Assembly: GCA_963383645.1 (NCBI GenBank)
Contig: OY726571.1
Location: forward strand, 23,343,785 to 23,407,784
Direction: 5' to 3'
Length of the DNA: 64,000 nucleotides
Origin: Muscardinus avellanarius
Taxonomy: Eukaryota > Chordata > Mammalia > Rodentia > Gliridae
Shown: in pieces, positions 1 to 10,524 of the stretch
How the letters are laid out: the number at the start of each line of letters is the position of its first letter
How positions within the stretch are numbered: the first letter of the stretch is position 1
Position numbers and translations under genes: made by a program
The notes under the pieces: generated by a model
Seen by the model: the letters and a program-made list of their open reading frames with translations, nothing else
The model's database searches: none
What the model was told of the DNA's origin: nothing

Positions 1-530
1 AGGGACTGGTGAAGGTATGTCCTCAGCATCGTGTAAGAACAGTACAAAGGGAAGGGGTTGATAAGTTTTTTGGGCCGCCTCCCGTGCTGCCTGGTCAGCC
101 CTAGAATTTCCCCAAGTTATTGGGGATGAGTCAGTCCGATGAGACTTGCAGTGAACAATACCTAACTGCTGTGGGAAGATAGAAGCTTGGAGAAGTTTAG
201 CTATCAGTTTAGAATTAATAATGGCTGATCCCTTAGAATTGAGACCACGTTCCTTCCAAATTGCAGCATGTGAAACTAAGATATGGTAAACATATTTGAA
301 GTCTGTGTACAGGGTGAGAGTTTTCTGTGAAGCTAATGTACAGGCTCTGATAGCCGCCATTAGCTCGGCCTGTTGGTTGGTGGTATTAACAGGAAGAGGA
401 TGGGCCTCAATTGTCTTGGTGGATGAGATTATTGCGTAGCCCACCCTACGTATCCCATCCAAAAGGAATAAGCTCCCATCAATGAACCAAATAAAATTAG
501 GATCTGTTAATGATGAGGTTGAGGAAAAAG
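1..530 (-). pseudogene. ERV pol remnant: RNase H domain (runs off left edge)
   Basis: Read on the minus strand this is a retroviral RNase H domain of gammaretrovirus-like (ERV1) type. In the family the domain degrades the RNA strand of the RNA:DNA hybrid during reverse transcription. The four expected acidic positions are visible in order: an Asp in an F-I-D-G-S block (about 475-489), a Glu in Q-Q-A-E-L (about 361-376), an Asp in Y-T-D (about 292-310) and an Asp in N-S-R-A-D (about 91-108). The frame is readable over most of this stretch, but no start or full pol frame exists, and the integrase end lies outside the window. It follows the reverse-transcriptase remnant at 531-1245 in the same orientation. 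It is a fossil fragment, not a functional gene. Confidence 0.85.
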
Positions 531-1245
531 GGAGAAAGGCTTCCAGAATATCATAATAATTATGTATAGGAGAAGGATGGTTATCTGTGGCTTCTGGTAG
601 TAAGGAGAAGGATGGTTAGCTGTTGCTTCTGGTAGTAAGGTGGGCAGGCCCCAAAAGAAAGGGACAGATATTGGAGGAATGAGACTAAGAGAAATAAGAT
701 TCTGGAGGGAGGTAAAGTCTATAGGCCTTTATAGGTGAGCAAGTTTCGAAGGTGATGTGGATAAAATGGTCAAGGGTGCTCTGAAAGTAAGTTTGTGAGC
801 TTCCTTTTGTAGAAGGTGGCTTGCTGCCAGGGCACGAAGATAAGGTGCCCAACCCTTAACTGTGGTATCTAGTTGTTTAGACAGGTATGTAACCGGGGTG
901 AAAGGTGGGCCCATACTGTTGACCAAGAACTCTGAGGCCCTGTCTTCCCCTTTCATGTATGTATAGAATAAATGGTTTCATTAGGTATGGCAGGTGTAAA
1001 GCTGGGGCTAAGAGTAACGCCTTTTGTAGGAGATGGAAAGCATGTGAAGGGGAGGAGGCCAGGGGCTCATGAAGCGGTCCCCTGGTCGGCTTGTATAAGG
1101 GTTTGGCAAGAAGGGAGTAGTTGGGAATCTAGGTCCGAAGGTAACCAGCAAAACCCAGAAAGGAAAGAATTTCATTTTTTTGTGTTGGGGACCAGGAGAG
1201 TCTGGATAAGCTTCTTGCGGTCTTGTTTTAATACTGATTTAACCA
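531..1245 (-). pseudogene. ERV pol remnant: RT thumb and connection region
   Basis: The minus-strand translation resembles the C-terminal part of a gammaretrovirus-like reverse transcriptase: a stretch ending in a G-F-A-G-Y-L-type block near 1130-1160, and a connection-domain block of the P-V-T-Y-L-S-K-Q-L-D type near 865-895. The fingers and palm with the Y-x-D-D active site are absent, so the polymerase core is missing. Frame changes are needed between the thumb and connection parts, and a 35-bp tandem duplication at 568-637 breaks the frame before RNase H. It sits directly upstream (in minus orientation) of the RNase H remnant. Assignment to ERV1 is by motif recognition; exact family not determined. 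Confidence 0.75.
568..637. repeat. 35-bp tandem duplication inside ERV pol
   Basis: Two adjacent 35-bp copies (568-602 and 603-637) differ at two or three positions. The unit is not a multiple of three, so it shifts the pol reading frame. It lies between the RT connection remnant and RNase H. Confidence 0.8.
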
Positions 1246-1640
1246 TAGAAAACAGAAACATAGGAAACTATCTTAATTTCACTGTCCTTACATAAAATTA
1301 ATTATACACAATCATTTTTAACATGCTCAGACCTTCTGCGACCTGCTTTTTTGCCTTCTGATCCTGTCCTTTCCTTTCCCATGTGGGACAATCTTAAGAT
1401 AAACCTTTTCTTTTGTTCTTCCTTATCAAAAATTTTTTTTCTTTACATCTTTCTCTCATCCCTACATACTGGTTCCTTTCTACCATGATTCCCTTCTTGA
1501 ATTTACATTTTGAGATGATTCGGCATAATTTTTAACAGAATAGGTCTCCATAGAAGAGAACTCTATGAGAGACAAAGCAAGCAGATAACTAAGCCCTGTA
1601 TAAAAAAAAAAATATCAATATTCTGCCTGACACCTCAAGA
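1246..1640. other. AT-rich segment within the ERV, unassigned
   Basis: Between the nucleocapsid/protease-like stretch and the RT thumb remnant lies AT-rich sequence with no recognisable retroviral protein in any frame. The distance from gag capsid to RT thumb (about 1 kb) is far shorter than in an intact gammaretrovirus, so this marks a large internal deletion or replacement. Confidence 0.5.
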
Positions 1641-2182
1641 GCTACTTAGGCTTTCTCTTTCTGGTTAGAGGGCTAATAAAAGGGGCCTTACCAAGCCTAG
1701 GGCATCTTTAGTCTTCAGTCTTCGAGGGCAGCCATGATGGGAACAGGTTACCTCACTTCCCTTCAGAGGTAGGGCAACATGCTTTCCAGTATTCTTCTCT
1801 TTACAGAGACGGCACAGCCCAGATGCAGATGGACTTCTTTCAGGAGTGGAGGAAATCAGGCACCTTTGTACCGGCAGGTACCAAGCCATTAGCCCCTTTC
1901 TCTCTCTGTATGAGAAGCCTTTGGTATCTCTGAGGGGGCAAAGACTTATTACCCAATTCAGGGCTATTAAATGGGCTTGTCCCTGTGTTTGCGTTTGTCT
2001 TCTCTGATCCTTAATAATCAGCCAATAGATTAAAGCATCATTTTAACAAAATAAATTTTCAGAACGATATTACAATTTGAACATCTATTACCAGGAAGCC
2101 AATGGTAGTTGTCTTAGCCTGAAGAAAACAAAGTATATTATTCTTTAATAAAAATTTCAAAATTTTTAATAAGCTTAAATCT
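1641..2182 (-). pseudogene. Possible ERV gag nucleocapsid/protease-region relic
   Basis: The minus strand around 1770-1830 encodes a cysteine-rich stretch with a C-x2-C spacing followed by a G-K-H, reminiscent of a degenerate zinc knuckle (normally C-x2-C-x4-H-x4-C). The last cysteine of the motif is not seen, and frameshifts and stops flank it. Its position, between capsid (2183-2806) and pol, is where a nucleocapsid would be. I see no protease active site. Treat as a weak, position-supported call. Confidence 0.35.
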
Positions 2183-2806
2183 TTAAAAATTTAAGCCACA
2201 TGAACTAATATGTAATAAGAGTAAACTTCTGATAGCCAAGAGCTTTAGCCAGTGTTGACCTTGGTCAGATAAAAGTTGGCTGTTATCCCAGCTGAACTCT
2301 GAATGCCAAGTGAGGCTGTAGGCTTGAGTGATATAACGGAATTTTCTGATATAGATATCAGGGTTGGAGGTGTAGGAGCCTAGCTTGGTGTAAATCTGGG
2401 ACAGATCTGCCATGGAGAAGGGGATGTGAACTCTGATTATGTCCTTGGTCCCAGCCACCTCACGGAGAGGAGCCACGACCGAAGATACGGGGGTGGCTGG
2501 GGGTTGAGAGTGAGATTGAGCACGATATCTTGTTAAGGGAGGACTAAAGGCTGGTTGGGGAGAAATCTGAGAAACGGGGTGGGGGGTAGAGATGAGAAGA
2601 TGAAGGTTGCCCGGGAGGGGTTGAGGTTTGTGGAGGAGGGCATAGAGTTTGTGGGAGGGCGGAACACGATGAAAGAGATAAGCGAGCTGGAGGGATTTGT
2701 GGTGAGTTGGGGGAAGGCAGGCTGCTGAGAAAGTGATAAGCATGCTGGAGAAGGGTTTGTGTTGAAGGTGCATGCCTATGAGTGGGGGGTTCATTTGCCA
2801 GGTCAA
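2183..2806 (-). pseudogene. ERV gag capsid remnant
   Basis: A minus-strand open frame of about 207 codons. Its central to C-terminal half (about residues 105-165) resembles the start of the ERV1 capsid: a P-L-R-E-V block, then a P-F-S-M-A-D-L block, then a T-Q-A-Y-x-L-T-W block, with the usual spacing. The N-terminal half is proline-rich, like the matrix-capsid linker (p12-like) of gammaretroviruses. After the capsid start the sequence loses similarity, so most of the capsid helices are deleted. In the family, capsid forms the core shell. No intact gag frame exists; the frame upstream is broken near 2807. Confidence 0.7.
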
Positions 2807-3135
2807 AGGCAGTATTCAGGGAGAATAGCAGAGGAAGGTTTTTTTAGAGGAAATTTTGGGGGTTTTGCAGTCTAATAGAACTTGCTGGGGGTGCAGGATG
2901 AATACAGATTGGGGTAAAAGCATAGATCTGCGTGCTCACAGTAATGAAACAAATCACGAAGGAGTAGAAGGTCAAGGGCTCCCATGGTGAAAGGTTATGA
3001 AAGACAGAGGGAGAGGTTAAAAGAGAGAGGGTTAGGTAAGGATAAGAAAGAGATACAGAGAGAACCGAGAGTTCCAGTGTTTGAGGAGGTGTGAGTGAGA
3101 GAGAAAAGAAAGTCCCGGACTGGTAAAGGAACAAA
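2807..3135 (-). pseudogene. ERV gag N-terminal (matrix-like) relic
   Basis: Minus-strand open sequence of about 96 codons directly upstream of the capsid remnant, in another frame. By position it should be the matrix region. I do not see a clear N-terminal myristoylation glycine, and the protein is not recognisable on its own. The call rests on location between the leader and the capsid part. Confidence 0.4.
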
Positions 3136-3806
3136 GGACCAAAATGGATGTCCCCAGATGGCCGATTGCTCCTGGAACCCCCAGTGGGGTCGGATAGGCT
3201 GAAGACGTTGTCAGGTCATCACCTGAGAACAGCCTGCCTGGGCCAGAGCCAGAGGTCATGGAACACCTAGCGCTAGGATTTTCAGATGGTCAGAAGTCAG
3301 AATTTATCAGTCAGATGGAGTTGGCCAGACTTTTTCAGTCAGACAGATGGCGAACGATAGTCGGACTCTATCAGTCTGGTATTTGGTAGTCGGTTGGACT
3401 TTATCAGTCAGACTAACGGTATTATCAGAATGGAGAGTGTTAGGAGGAGGAATGAATGAGAGTAGAAAGAATAGCAGGGCCTGTTCTTCCTTCCCATTAT
3501 CCCGTCATTAAATGAAGCAGTAGACTATCATGGGAGTCCACCGTAGCCTTGAAGGCTGTGGTGGGGTGCAGTCTCCCCCCAAGCCTGGCATCAGGGCAGA
3601 GCCAGACGATCACGGTCAGATACCCTGCTATAGCCAGACTCAGGCAGATAGCCTAAGGGGGACTTACCCAGCTGGTGGAGTGACAGAGATGGTCGGGATG
3701 GCCGGTGGTGGTGGGTGCGGAGAGCGAGCATCCAAAAAGAAGGAAAAGGACAGCCGGCCAGGGGGAGAGCCAGGAGAAGGGAGTTCTCTAGATAAAGGGG
3801 TCTCCC
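3136..3806 (-). other. ERV 5' leader (untranslated)
   Basis: Between the primer binding site and gag, in minus orientation. It contains a candidate splice donor at 3661-3669 and, at 3290-3430, many short degenerate copies of 'tcagtcaga'-like sequence. The packaging signal normally lies in this leader, but no structure is claimed. Confidence 0.55.
3661..3669 (-). promoter_or_regulatory. Candidate ERV major splice donor
   Basis: The minus strand reads CAGCTGG then GTAAGTC, a near-consensus 5' splice site about 140 nt downstream of the primer binding site. That is the usual place for the donor used to make subgenomic env mRNA. The matching acceptor would lie outside the window. Confidence 0.5.
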
Positions 3807-3824
3807 TCCCGGGTTTCAGCATCA
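3807..3824 (-). other. Retroviral primer binding site, tRNA-Phe type
   Basis: The minus strand reads TGATGCTGAAACCCGGGA. This matches the complement of the 3' end of tRNA-Phe (TGGTGCCGAAACCCGGGA) at 16 of 18 positions. It follows the LTR end by one base, and it fixes the orientation and the LTR boundary. Phe-primed ERV1 families (HERV-F type) are known; the link to any one of them is inference. Confidence 0.8.
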
Positions 3825-3902
3825 ATGAAGGGGGTCTGGGGGTCTTAGGGACCAATGAAGGAGGGTCGGCGCAGGAAAGACCCAAGGCCAGCCGTCAAAG
3901 AT

Positions 3903-3929
3903 AAGCAAGCAAGCAAGCAAGCAAGCAAA
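3903..3929. repeat. (AAGC)n microsatellite in LTR
   Basis: About six tandem copies of a 4-bp unit, between the polyadenylation signal and the U5-like part of the LTR. Confidence 0.9.
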
Positions 3930-3932
3930 AGC

Positions 3933-3938
3933 TTTATT
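3933..3938 (-). terminator. LTR polyadenylation signal AATAAA
   Basis: AATAAA on the minus strand only about 20 bp downstream of the TATA box, so it sits at or just before the predicted start site. In such a layout the signal would be fully transcribed only from the 3' LTR. Confidence 0.6.
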
Positions 3939-3956
3939 AAGACAGCCCAGCCCCCT

Positions 3957-3963
3957 TTTATAT
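3957..3963 (-). promoter_or_regulatory. LTR TATA box
   Basis: TATAAAA on the minus strand, about 70 bp downstream of a CCAAT box (ATTGG on the plus strand at 4031-4035). This predicts a start site near 3930. Confidence 0.6.
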
Positions 3964-4184
3964 CAGGCAGCTGGGAGGAGGGAGCTTCTGCTCACAGCGG
4001 AAGATCGCACAAAGTACGGGGCATTTACTGATTGGGTGGCTCATACCCCAGTGGGTGTGTTATCAGGGGACTGATTGTTGGGCATCCCATGGCCCCTTTG
4101 GCAAGCTATGAGGTAACCAGCATAATCAAGAAGAGAAGCCGGAGAGGCGCCATCTTTGGCATGACTGGGCTGCATATCCTAACA

Positions 4185-4599
4185 GAAATAAGCTTAAATT
4201 TTATCACTTTTATTGGTTCCCTGGGATGGACATATTAATTACAAAATCTTGGGAGCTATCCATGAGACAGAAGGAAGGAGGTATAGTTCCACAAAATAGC
4301 CTGTAGGAAAAAACAAACTTGCTTTATCCCTGCACTTCGAGTATGCTTTTAAATTTCAACATAGTCATTCCAATTAGAAAGGTGTGTGATTGCTGTGTGA
4401 AAATTTTAGCTTCACCTCTTTGATGCTTTGTTGAAATGTATATGCAACTGATAGATCATTATGCCTTAGTGGAAAATTTACCCTGCAAGCACTTCTATTG
4501 CCTCTCTTTATCTCTGATAATTTTCTTCCTCTGAGGTCAGCCTTTTAATAATTAAGACAGCTACTTCAGATTGTTTTTTAAATTAGTGTCACTATGTTA
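4185..4599. other. Unassigned sequence
   Basis: No gene or recognisable repeat seen between the ERV LTR and the old L1 3' end. Confidence 0.4.
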
Positions 4600-4984
4600 T
4601 ATTTTTCTTTATTATTTTCCATTTCAGTAGACTTTATGTTCTAGAGTAGTTTTAGATCCATAGTAAAATGGGGCACGAAACACTGAGAGTTCCAATCTAT
4701 CCTCCTCCCTACTGTAAGTAGCTTGCTTCAGAATGTTGCATTTGTTAATACATGGAGGTGGCTTGTATTATCAAGCAATCGGCTGTCAAGAGTGGCATAT
4801 TTATTACAAATAAGGACAAGTCATCATCTCTCAGAGCCCACAGTTTATGTTAGGGTTTACTCATTTTTGTTTTATTTTTATAAAATGTTTACTCTCTTAG
4901 GTCTGAAGCATTATAGCATTATCTAAGTAAATCAAAATACACTTTTCATCATAGATATACCCAATAATTACTAATTTTTAAAAT

Positions 4985-5340
4985 TTTTTATTGGTGCATT
5001 ATATTCATACATCTTAATGGGATATGAGATGGTGGAGGCATACGTGTACACATCACCCAATTAGCCCTTACCCAATTCTTGCCCCATTCCCTCCCCCTCC
5101 ATCCTTCTCATGTTTGGCTTAGTGATTGATATTGATATGTTTGTTAATGTACATCATATGTATTAGAGAATGTCCTTCTACTCCCCTTGCATTTCCTAAG
5201 TTAGATCACCTTATTTGTTCATTTATAGTCTTTCCTTCTTTGTCTAGACTTCCTCCTATGACTCATTTTCTTTCTAGCTTTCAAAATTTTTTATACCTTT
5301 TTATCAACCCTCATCAAAGCAATTGTCAGTGTGAAGAATA
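4985..5340 (-). mobile_element. L1 3' UTR, young sciurid type, 5'-truncated
   Basis: Starts with 'attggtgcatta' (reverse of the conserved L1 end) and continues with the 'cacccaattagccctta' block. The same 3' UTR type appears at 15238, 15735, 35070, 38322, 53355 and 54640. It is inserted in an older L1. Confidence 0.7.
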
Positions 5341-5801
5341 AGTTACAAAGAAGTAATAATTCTGGCATGTACAGAAATAGTTTGCTCTTGGTGTTGCCCA
5401 TTCTATAGGTTTTAAAAAATATATAATGACATGTCTATACCACTCTAGTACCAAACAGTATAGTTTCATTGTTCTGAAAATCCTCTTTGTTGTACCTTTT
5501 TACCTTTTCCTACTTAATCTTGGTGACCATGTCTTCATAATTTACCTGTTTTAGAATGTCAACTCGTTGGAATCATGCAGCATGTAGCCTCAAAAAAATT
5601 TACTTCTTTCACTTCATAATATGCTTTGAAATTTCCTTCATGTCTCTTCATAGCTTAAGTGTGTGTATCTATTTTTGCAATGAGTAATATTCCATAGCTG
5701 GTGTATACCACAATATATTTATTAATTTTCCTAATGAAGGACATCCTGGTTGCTTCTAAGTTTGGAACACTATGAATGAAACTTCTATAAATATTCATGT
5801 A

Positions 5802-5803
<2 letters not shown>

Positions 5804-5851
<48 letters not shown>
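5804..5851. repeat. (GT)n microsatellite
   Basis: About 24 uninterrupted dinucleotide units, within an old L1. Confidence 0.95.
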
Positions 5852-5855
<4 letters not shown>

Positions 5856-6162
5856 ATGTTTTTAACTCCTTTAGGCAAAAGTAGCATGGTAGTTGGAGCA
5901 TACGTCATTAGTATTCTTGGTTTTTAAGAAACTGTCAAATATTTTCACAAGGTGTCTATTTTGCATTCCCACACAACAGATAAAATTTCCTTCTTCACAT
6001 TTCTGCCAGCCTTTGTCAAGGTCAGCATTCTGTGTCTTGCAAATTCTAATAGTTCTGTCCCTTAGAGGGGCAGGGAGTACCTCACTGTTGTATTTATTTT
6101 CATACTATTTGCAGGGAGTCTTGCATAGCAATCCCTTGTCAGATATGTCTCTTTTAAAATAA

Positions 6163-6640
6163 ACTTTCTTATTGGTGCATTGTAAATATACATTATCATC
6201 AGGTTCACAGTGATTGGAACACACATGCACACAGTTCCCCCTTATTCTATGCTACTCTCTCTCCTTCCTCAAACATGTTATTAAAATGGGCATTAACAGT
6301 TATGATTATTTGCTTAGCATTATTTGAAGTGTTTCCTTTATCAAGTCTCTTTCCATCCTTCCACATCTTGCCTTCTCCCCCAGGTATCTTCAATCACTCC
6401 ACTCTGGTTTCTCCTTCTTTAACTTAAGTCCCTTTTGTTTTTCAGTTCCTCCCTAGGTCCCACATATGAGAGAATACATATGAGTTTTCTCTTTCCGTGA
6501 CTGGCTGATGTCATTTAACATAATTTTCTCTAGGACTATCCATTTTCCTTCAAATCATGTGACTTTGTTCTTACTTTGCCTGAGCAAAATTCCACTGTGC
6601 ATATGTACCACAATTTTGTTATCCATTAATTTGTTGATGG
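6163..6640 (-). mobile_element. L1 ORF2 end and 3' UTR, left arm of head-to-head pair
   Basis: Begins with 'ttattggtgcattgta' (reverse L1 end) and reaches the ORF2 C-terminal block 'ccattaatttgttgatggacatc' near 6625-6645, where the orientation flips. It is related to but clearly diverged from the right arm. Confidence 0.7.
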
Positions 6641-7108
6641 ACATCAACAAAATATGGAATGTCAAAAATTTTTACACAATGGAATTCTGCTGTACTCATT
6701 AGCAAGAAGAACAAAATGATGTCATTTGCAGGAAAATGGATAGACCTGGAGAGCATTTTGCTAGGTGAGATTAGCCAGTCACAGAAAGTGAAGAGTCATA
6801 TGTATTCTCTCCTATGGGGAAAGCTAAGGGAGTAATTGGGATACAAAAAGAACTTTAGACAATGGAGGAGAGACTGCAGTGGAGGTAGGGAGTTGATGTG
6901 GAGGGGGAATTGATAAAGGAAACACTTCTATTGGCATTATTTACATGCAGAAGAATACCAGTGCCTATCTCAATATCATGTCCAGGGAAGGGGGAGAGTG
7001 GGAAGAGAGCCAGAGGGAAAACTCAACAAGTACTATGTGCATGTATGTCACTATTACTATTTACCATATTGTGATTTCAGACTAGCCTATAAAACACCAA
7101 TAAAAGTA
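6641..7108 (+). mobile_element. L1 ORF2 end and 3' UTR, right arm of head-to-head pair
   Basis: Plus-strand sequence with 'cacaatggaattctgctgta', then the 'gagattagccagtcacaga' block, then a 3' UTR ending in 'aaaacaccaataaaag'. It covers the same L1 region as the left arm in opposite orientation, so this is two copies rather than one inverted copy. Confidence 0.7.
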
Positions 7109-7189
7109 TAAAAACCTCCAAATACCTATTCTGTTAGATTTTCTTTTTTCTCCTAATGTTCTAATTACACGCATATTAAAACTGAAAAA

Positions 7190-8760
7190 TAGCCTTTCAG
7201 TTTTTAGGTGTTCCTTTTTTGTTTTCTTTATGTCTTTTTCTTTTAGAATTTAAGTTTTAGAAGTTTCTATTGGTGCATTTTCACACTCATTGATTCTTTT
7301 CTTAGCCATCTTCACTCTATTAAAGAGCATATCAAAAACACTATTTCTGCTACAATTTTCTAGCATTTTGTTTAGAGTTTTTAAATTATAATTACCATCT
7401 TTCTGATGATATAACCTGTTTATGCATGTTGTTTTCTTTATCTGTTAGAACTCTGAAAATATTAATTATATTTATTTTGAATTCTCTAATTCGTAATTTC
7501 ATTTTCTATGTCATGACTAAATCTACTTCTGATGTTTTCATTGTTTATACTGTGTTGGGCCTCCTTTTATGTTTTGTTGAACAAAAACGTGGTGAAAGTT
7601 TGATATAATGTGTTGGATAATATAAATTGAATGTGAGCCAGGTGTGGTGACACACTCTTATAAACCCAGCATTTGGGAACCTGAGACAGGAGTATCACAG
7701 TTCAAGGGCAGCCTCAGCTACTACTTAGTGAGGCCCTTTGCAACTCAGTGAGACCATGTTTCAAAATAAAGAATAAAAAATAGTGCTGGGGGTGTAGCTT
7801 GGAGGTAGAAAGTGCCTGGATTCCATCCCCAATACTACACGCACACACACACATAAATTGAGTATGTGTTCTTTAGTGTGAGATTTTATGATAATCTGAC
7901 TATTCAGTAGACATCATTTTTAAAATAGACATTTGTTTCCAAATTACTCCAGTGGTATTAAGTTTTTATCTTGTACTTCTTTCAACTATAATCCACTGCA
8001 ATTATGCTGGAGCCCTGTTGATGTGATGATAAGGTTGAAAGGTAGTTAGGGTTATTCTATAAACTTATTATTAAATTTCAGTTGTTTAATGTGCAGATAT
8101 TCTTGGCCTGTGACCATCATGTCTCTTAATATTCTGCTTAGCTATTTCTTAACATATTAACTGACATTTGAACTTCAGTCACTAGAAATGTAATTGTAGA
8201 AATTATTCCTGAAAAGTTGTGGTTCTTTTATTTTTGAGAAATATTAAACATAATTTTAAAAGTACATGCTTTTACTATCACTTCATATCTGAATTCTTTT
8301 CAGGTCCTTATCTATTGTTTGCTTCTGTAGATTCTTGATTATATAATGTTTTTGTATGTTTGTAATTTTTATATTAGTTACCTTTTCCAAAACTCTATAT
8401 TTGTGATATTTTTTAGAACATGCTAAAGTTACATTCTTCTAGAGAGAACTTTCTTTTGACTTTATCAAAAACTTGTGAGTTTTACCATTTTAAATTTTAA
8501 TTAAATTCTTGGCTTCATACTTTTTTGTTAATCAGGTACTGTGAAAATTCAAATACTAGACTTTGGTTATTAATTTTCTAGGAAGATTTCTAATTATTTT
8601 GCCACACCCCTCCCAAACAGGTACAAACTAAGGTGGATTTTTATTATTTATGTGCAAAAGTGAGTGTATGTGGAGCTCTTTTATCCCTCTTTTACTCTCA
8701 TACTAGGGATGAAGATCTTTCTTGGTTCTTGGTTTATAAAGAAAATAAACATACTAGATT
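7190..8760 (-). mobile_element. Ancient L1 fragment (L1ME-like), weak
   Basis: T-rich sequence such as 'tcattgattcttttcttag' and later blocks resemble old L1 ORF/3' sequence in reverse. A SINE is inserted at 7634-7845. Family and ends cannot be fixed by eye; heavily decayed. Confidence 0.45.
7634..7855 (+). mobile_element. B1-dID-type composite SINE
   Basis: 7SL/B1-like half ('gccaggtgtggtgacaca'), A-rich linker, then an ID-like half ('gggggtgtagcttggaggta') and a CA-rich tail. Flanks 'ataaattgaatgtg' and 'ataaattgagtatgtg' look like a target duplication with one difference. Confidence 0.85.
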
Positions 8761-9465
8761 CCACCCAAATACTGTGAGAGGTATTTGAGTGTTTCTTCTC
8801 TTTCCACAACACGCTGAAACTTTAAAGTCAAAGCCAACTTCTGCACTTATTTTTCCATCAGTACTATCAACATCACTTTAGCTTTAGACAGGGTATCTCT
8901 TTCCTTCACAACTGTTCCTGAATACATCTATGAAGACATTTTTTCATAAGTAGTCAAATTTTGCTGTCAATTTAATTAGGATGATTAGATATCGATCGTA
9001 GTAATGAAAAAGCAGTAGCCATGATTCTATGTAGCAGTGTTCCAGTAGCTGGAATTCTGATCTGCACCTTGCTTATGTATGACTGGTTACATATCTGCTT
9101 TTCAAATGCAGTCCTAATCATAGAGTATTGATAAATGCATGAAATGAGGTGTATTTCTTTTCTTTTGAAATGTTGGCATGATCCATACATAATGGATGGA
9201 ACTTACAATAGATGAAATAGATTTGCTTTTTTAATGGGAATTTTTAATTGCCATAATTGCATTCTAGCTATGTAGCATCTAAAATTTCACTAAAATTTCA
9301 TTTTAGACATCTAATCCAAATTGGGTATATTAGTATGCATTGAAGATACTAATTTTTCTCATCTTATACATTCCTTCAGTTGGCCATTTTATATATCTTA
9401 ACCATTCTCTTTTGGGAAGTTATATTTATTACTTAAGACTTTAACTGTTTTAAGATAGTAAGACT
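8761..9465. other. Unassigned AT-rich sequence
   Basis: No gene or clear repeat seen. Confidence 0.4.
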
Positions 9466-9680
9466 TGGCTGGGCATAGTAGTGCATGCATGTAATCCCAG
9501 TATTTGGGGAAGTGAGACAGGAGGACAAGAGGTTTGAGCCCAGCCTCCACAACTAGGAGAGACTCTCAGAAACCTAGCAAGACCCTGTTTCAAAATAAAA
9601 TATAAAAAGTGGTAGGGATGTAGCTCAGAGATAGAACACCCTGGCTTCAATCCCTAGAAACACACACACACACACACAAA
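9466..9680 (+). mobile_element. B1-dID-type composite SINE
   Basis: Starts 'tggctgggcatagtagtgca', has an A-rich linker at 9592-9608, an ID-like half ('gggatgtagctcagagatag') and a CA tail at 9661-9678. Confidence 0.85.
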
Positions 9681-10524
9681 ACTGTCATATCTACTAGAAA
9701 TTTTAATATGGTAATACAGCTCAATCTTTGCAATCATACTGCAACTTCCTGCTAAGGTACTGTGGGGTAATTTATAGACTTATTTATTCCTCTGATTATT
9801 TATTTATAAAATGAGGATTAAAGCAATACCTGCCTCAAACTTGCTGTGGTTATTTTCACTGAACCATAATAAACAATATATAAATATCAGTCATGATGCT
9901 TTGACAATAATAAATAATTATGATGGTGATAATTATGATGATGGATATGATGATGGTCTGAGTTTGAAGATGAAATGTAACTTTTAGTGTAACTCTATCC
10001 TATTTCTTTGTCCTGAGCTTTATTTATATTTAGAATGTTAATCTTTACACTTTCAGCCTTGAGCTTCTACAGGATAGATCATCAGTTTTAACACACAGGA
10101 TTTTAAATCATTGAGTAGAATGAGAACTTTATTTCTTCTCTTATTTGGTCATATTTTCCACCTCACAGAATCATCACTGATTTTATCGTATCTGACAGTT
10201 TTGAAAAGTCGGACTAGCCTGTCCATTTTCGCAAAGTGAGAAATAGGGTAATAATGATAATCCCTTGGAAATCTTTCAACCACTTTCCAGGGATTAAGTC
10301 AAGCTTGTACCATATAAGCCCCCTAAAAACTGGCCTCAATTTCACTTTCCAGTTTAACTTCACCCTGTCCTGTACCTTTCAATCCAGGCTATTTTTTGTC
10401 TTTAAGATTTTTTGCAAACTTTTCTGATAAAATTGACCTACCCTATATATTTTTATTATAGATCAATTTATCCTTTCTGACTTCATTGACTCTATTCTTC
10501 ACAATGCAACCAAAATTATCTTTT
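9681..10524. other. Unassigned AT-rich sequence
   Basis: No gene seen. It contains a low-complexity 'gatgatgg'-like stretch near 9920-9955. The last bases, TTTT at 10521-10524, form the L1-type cleavage site for the composite element that follows. Confidence 0.5.

Larger units (their letters stand above)
3826..4184 (-). mobile_element. ERV 5' LTR (about 359 bp)
   Basis: Read on the minus strand, the element starts TGTTAGGATATGC at 4184 and ends with CA at 3827-3826, one base before the primer site. It has a CCAAT box (4031-4035), a TATAAAA box (3957-3963) and AATAAA (3933-3938). The partner LTR and the target duplication lie outside the window, so the outer boundary is set by the TG start only. 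A (CAAG)n-type microsatellite lies just after the polyadenylation signal. Confidence 0.75.
4600..6160 (-). mobile_element. Ancient L1 3' portion (L1M-like), nested
   Basis: 4600-4930 resembles an L1M-type 3' UTR read in reverse (a 'tagagtagttttagatccatag' block followed by '...tgttagggttt'). 5400-5800 resembles the C-terminal ORF2 region in reverse, with the typical 'attccatag...ggacatcctgg' block, and it continues to about 6160 past a GT microsatellite. It is split by a younger L1 tail at 4985-5340. No open frame survives. Confidence 0.6.

Noticed and set aside
5804..5851. GT tract as a Z-DNA regulatory site
   Set aside because: Possible in principle, but there is no gene nearby and it lies in an old L1; nothing supports a function.
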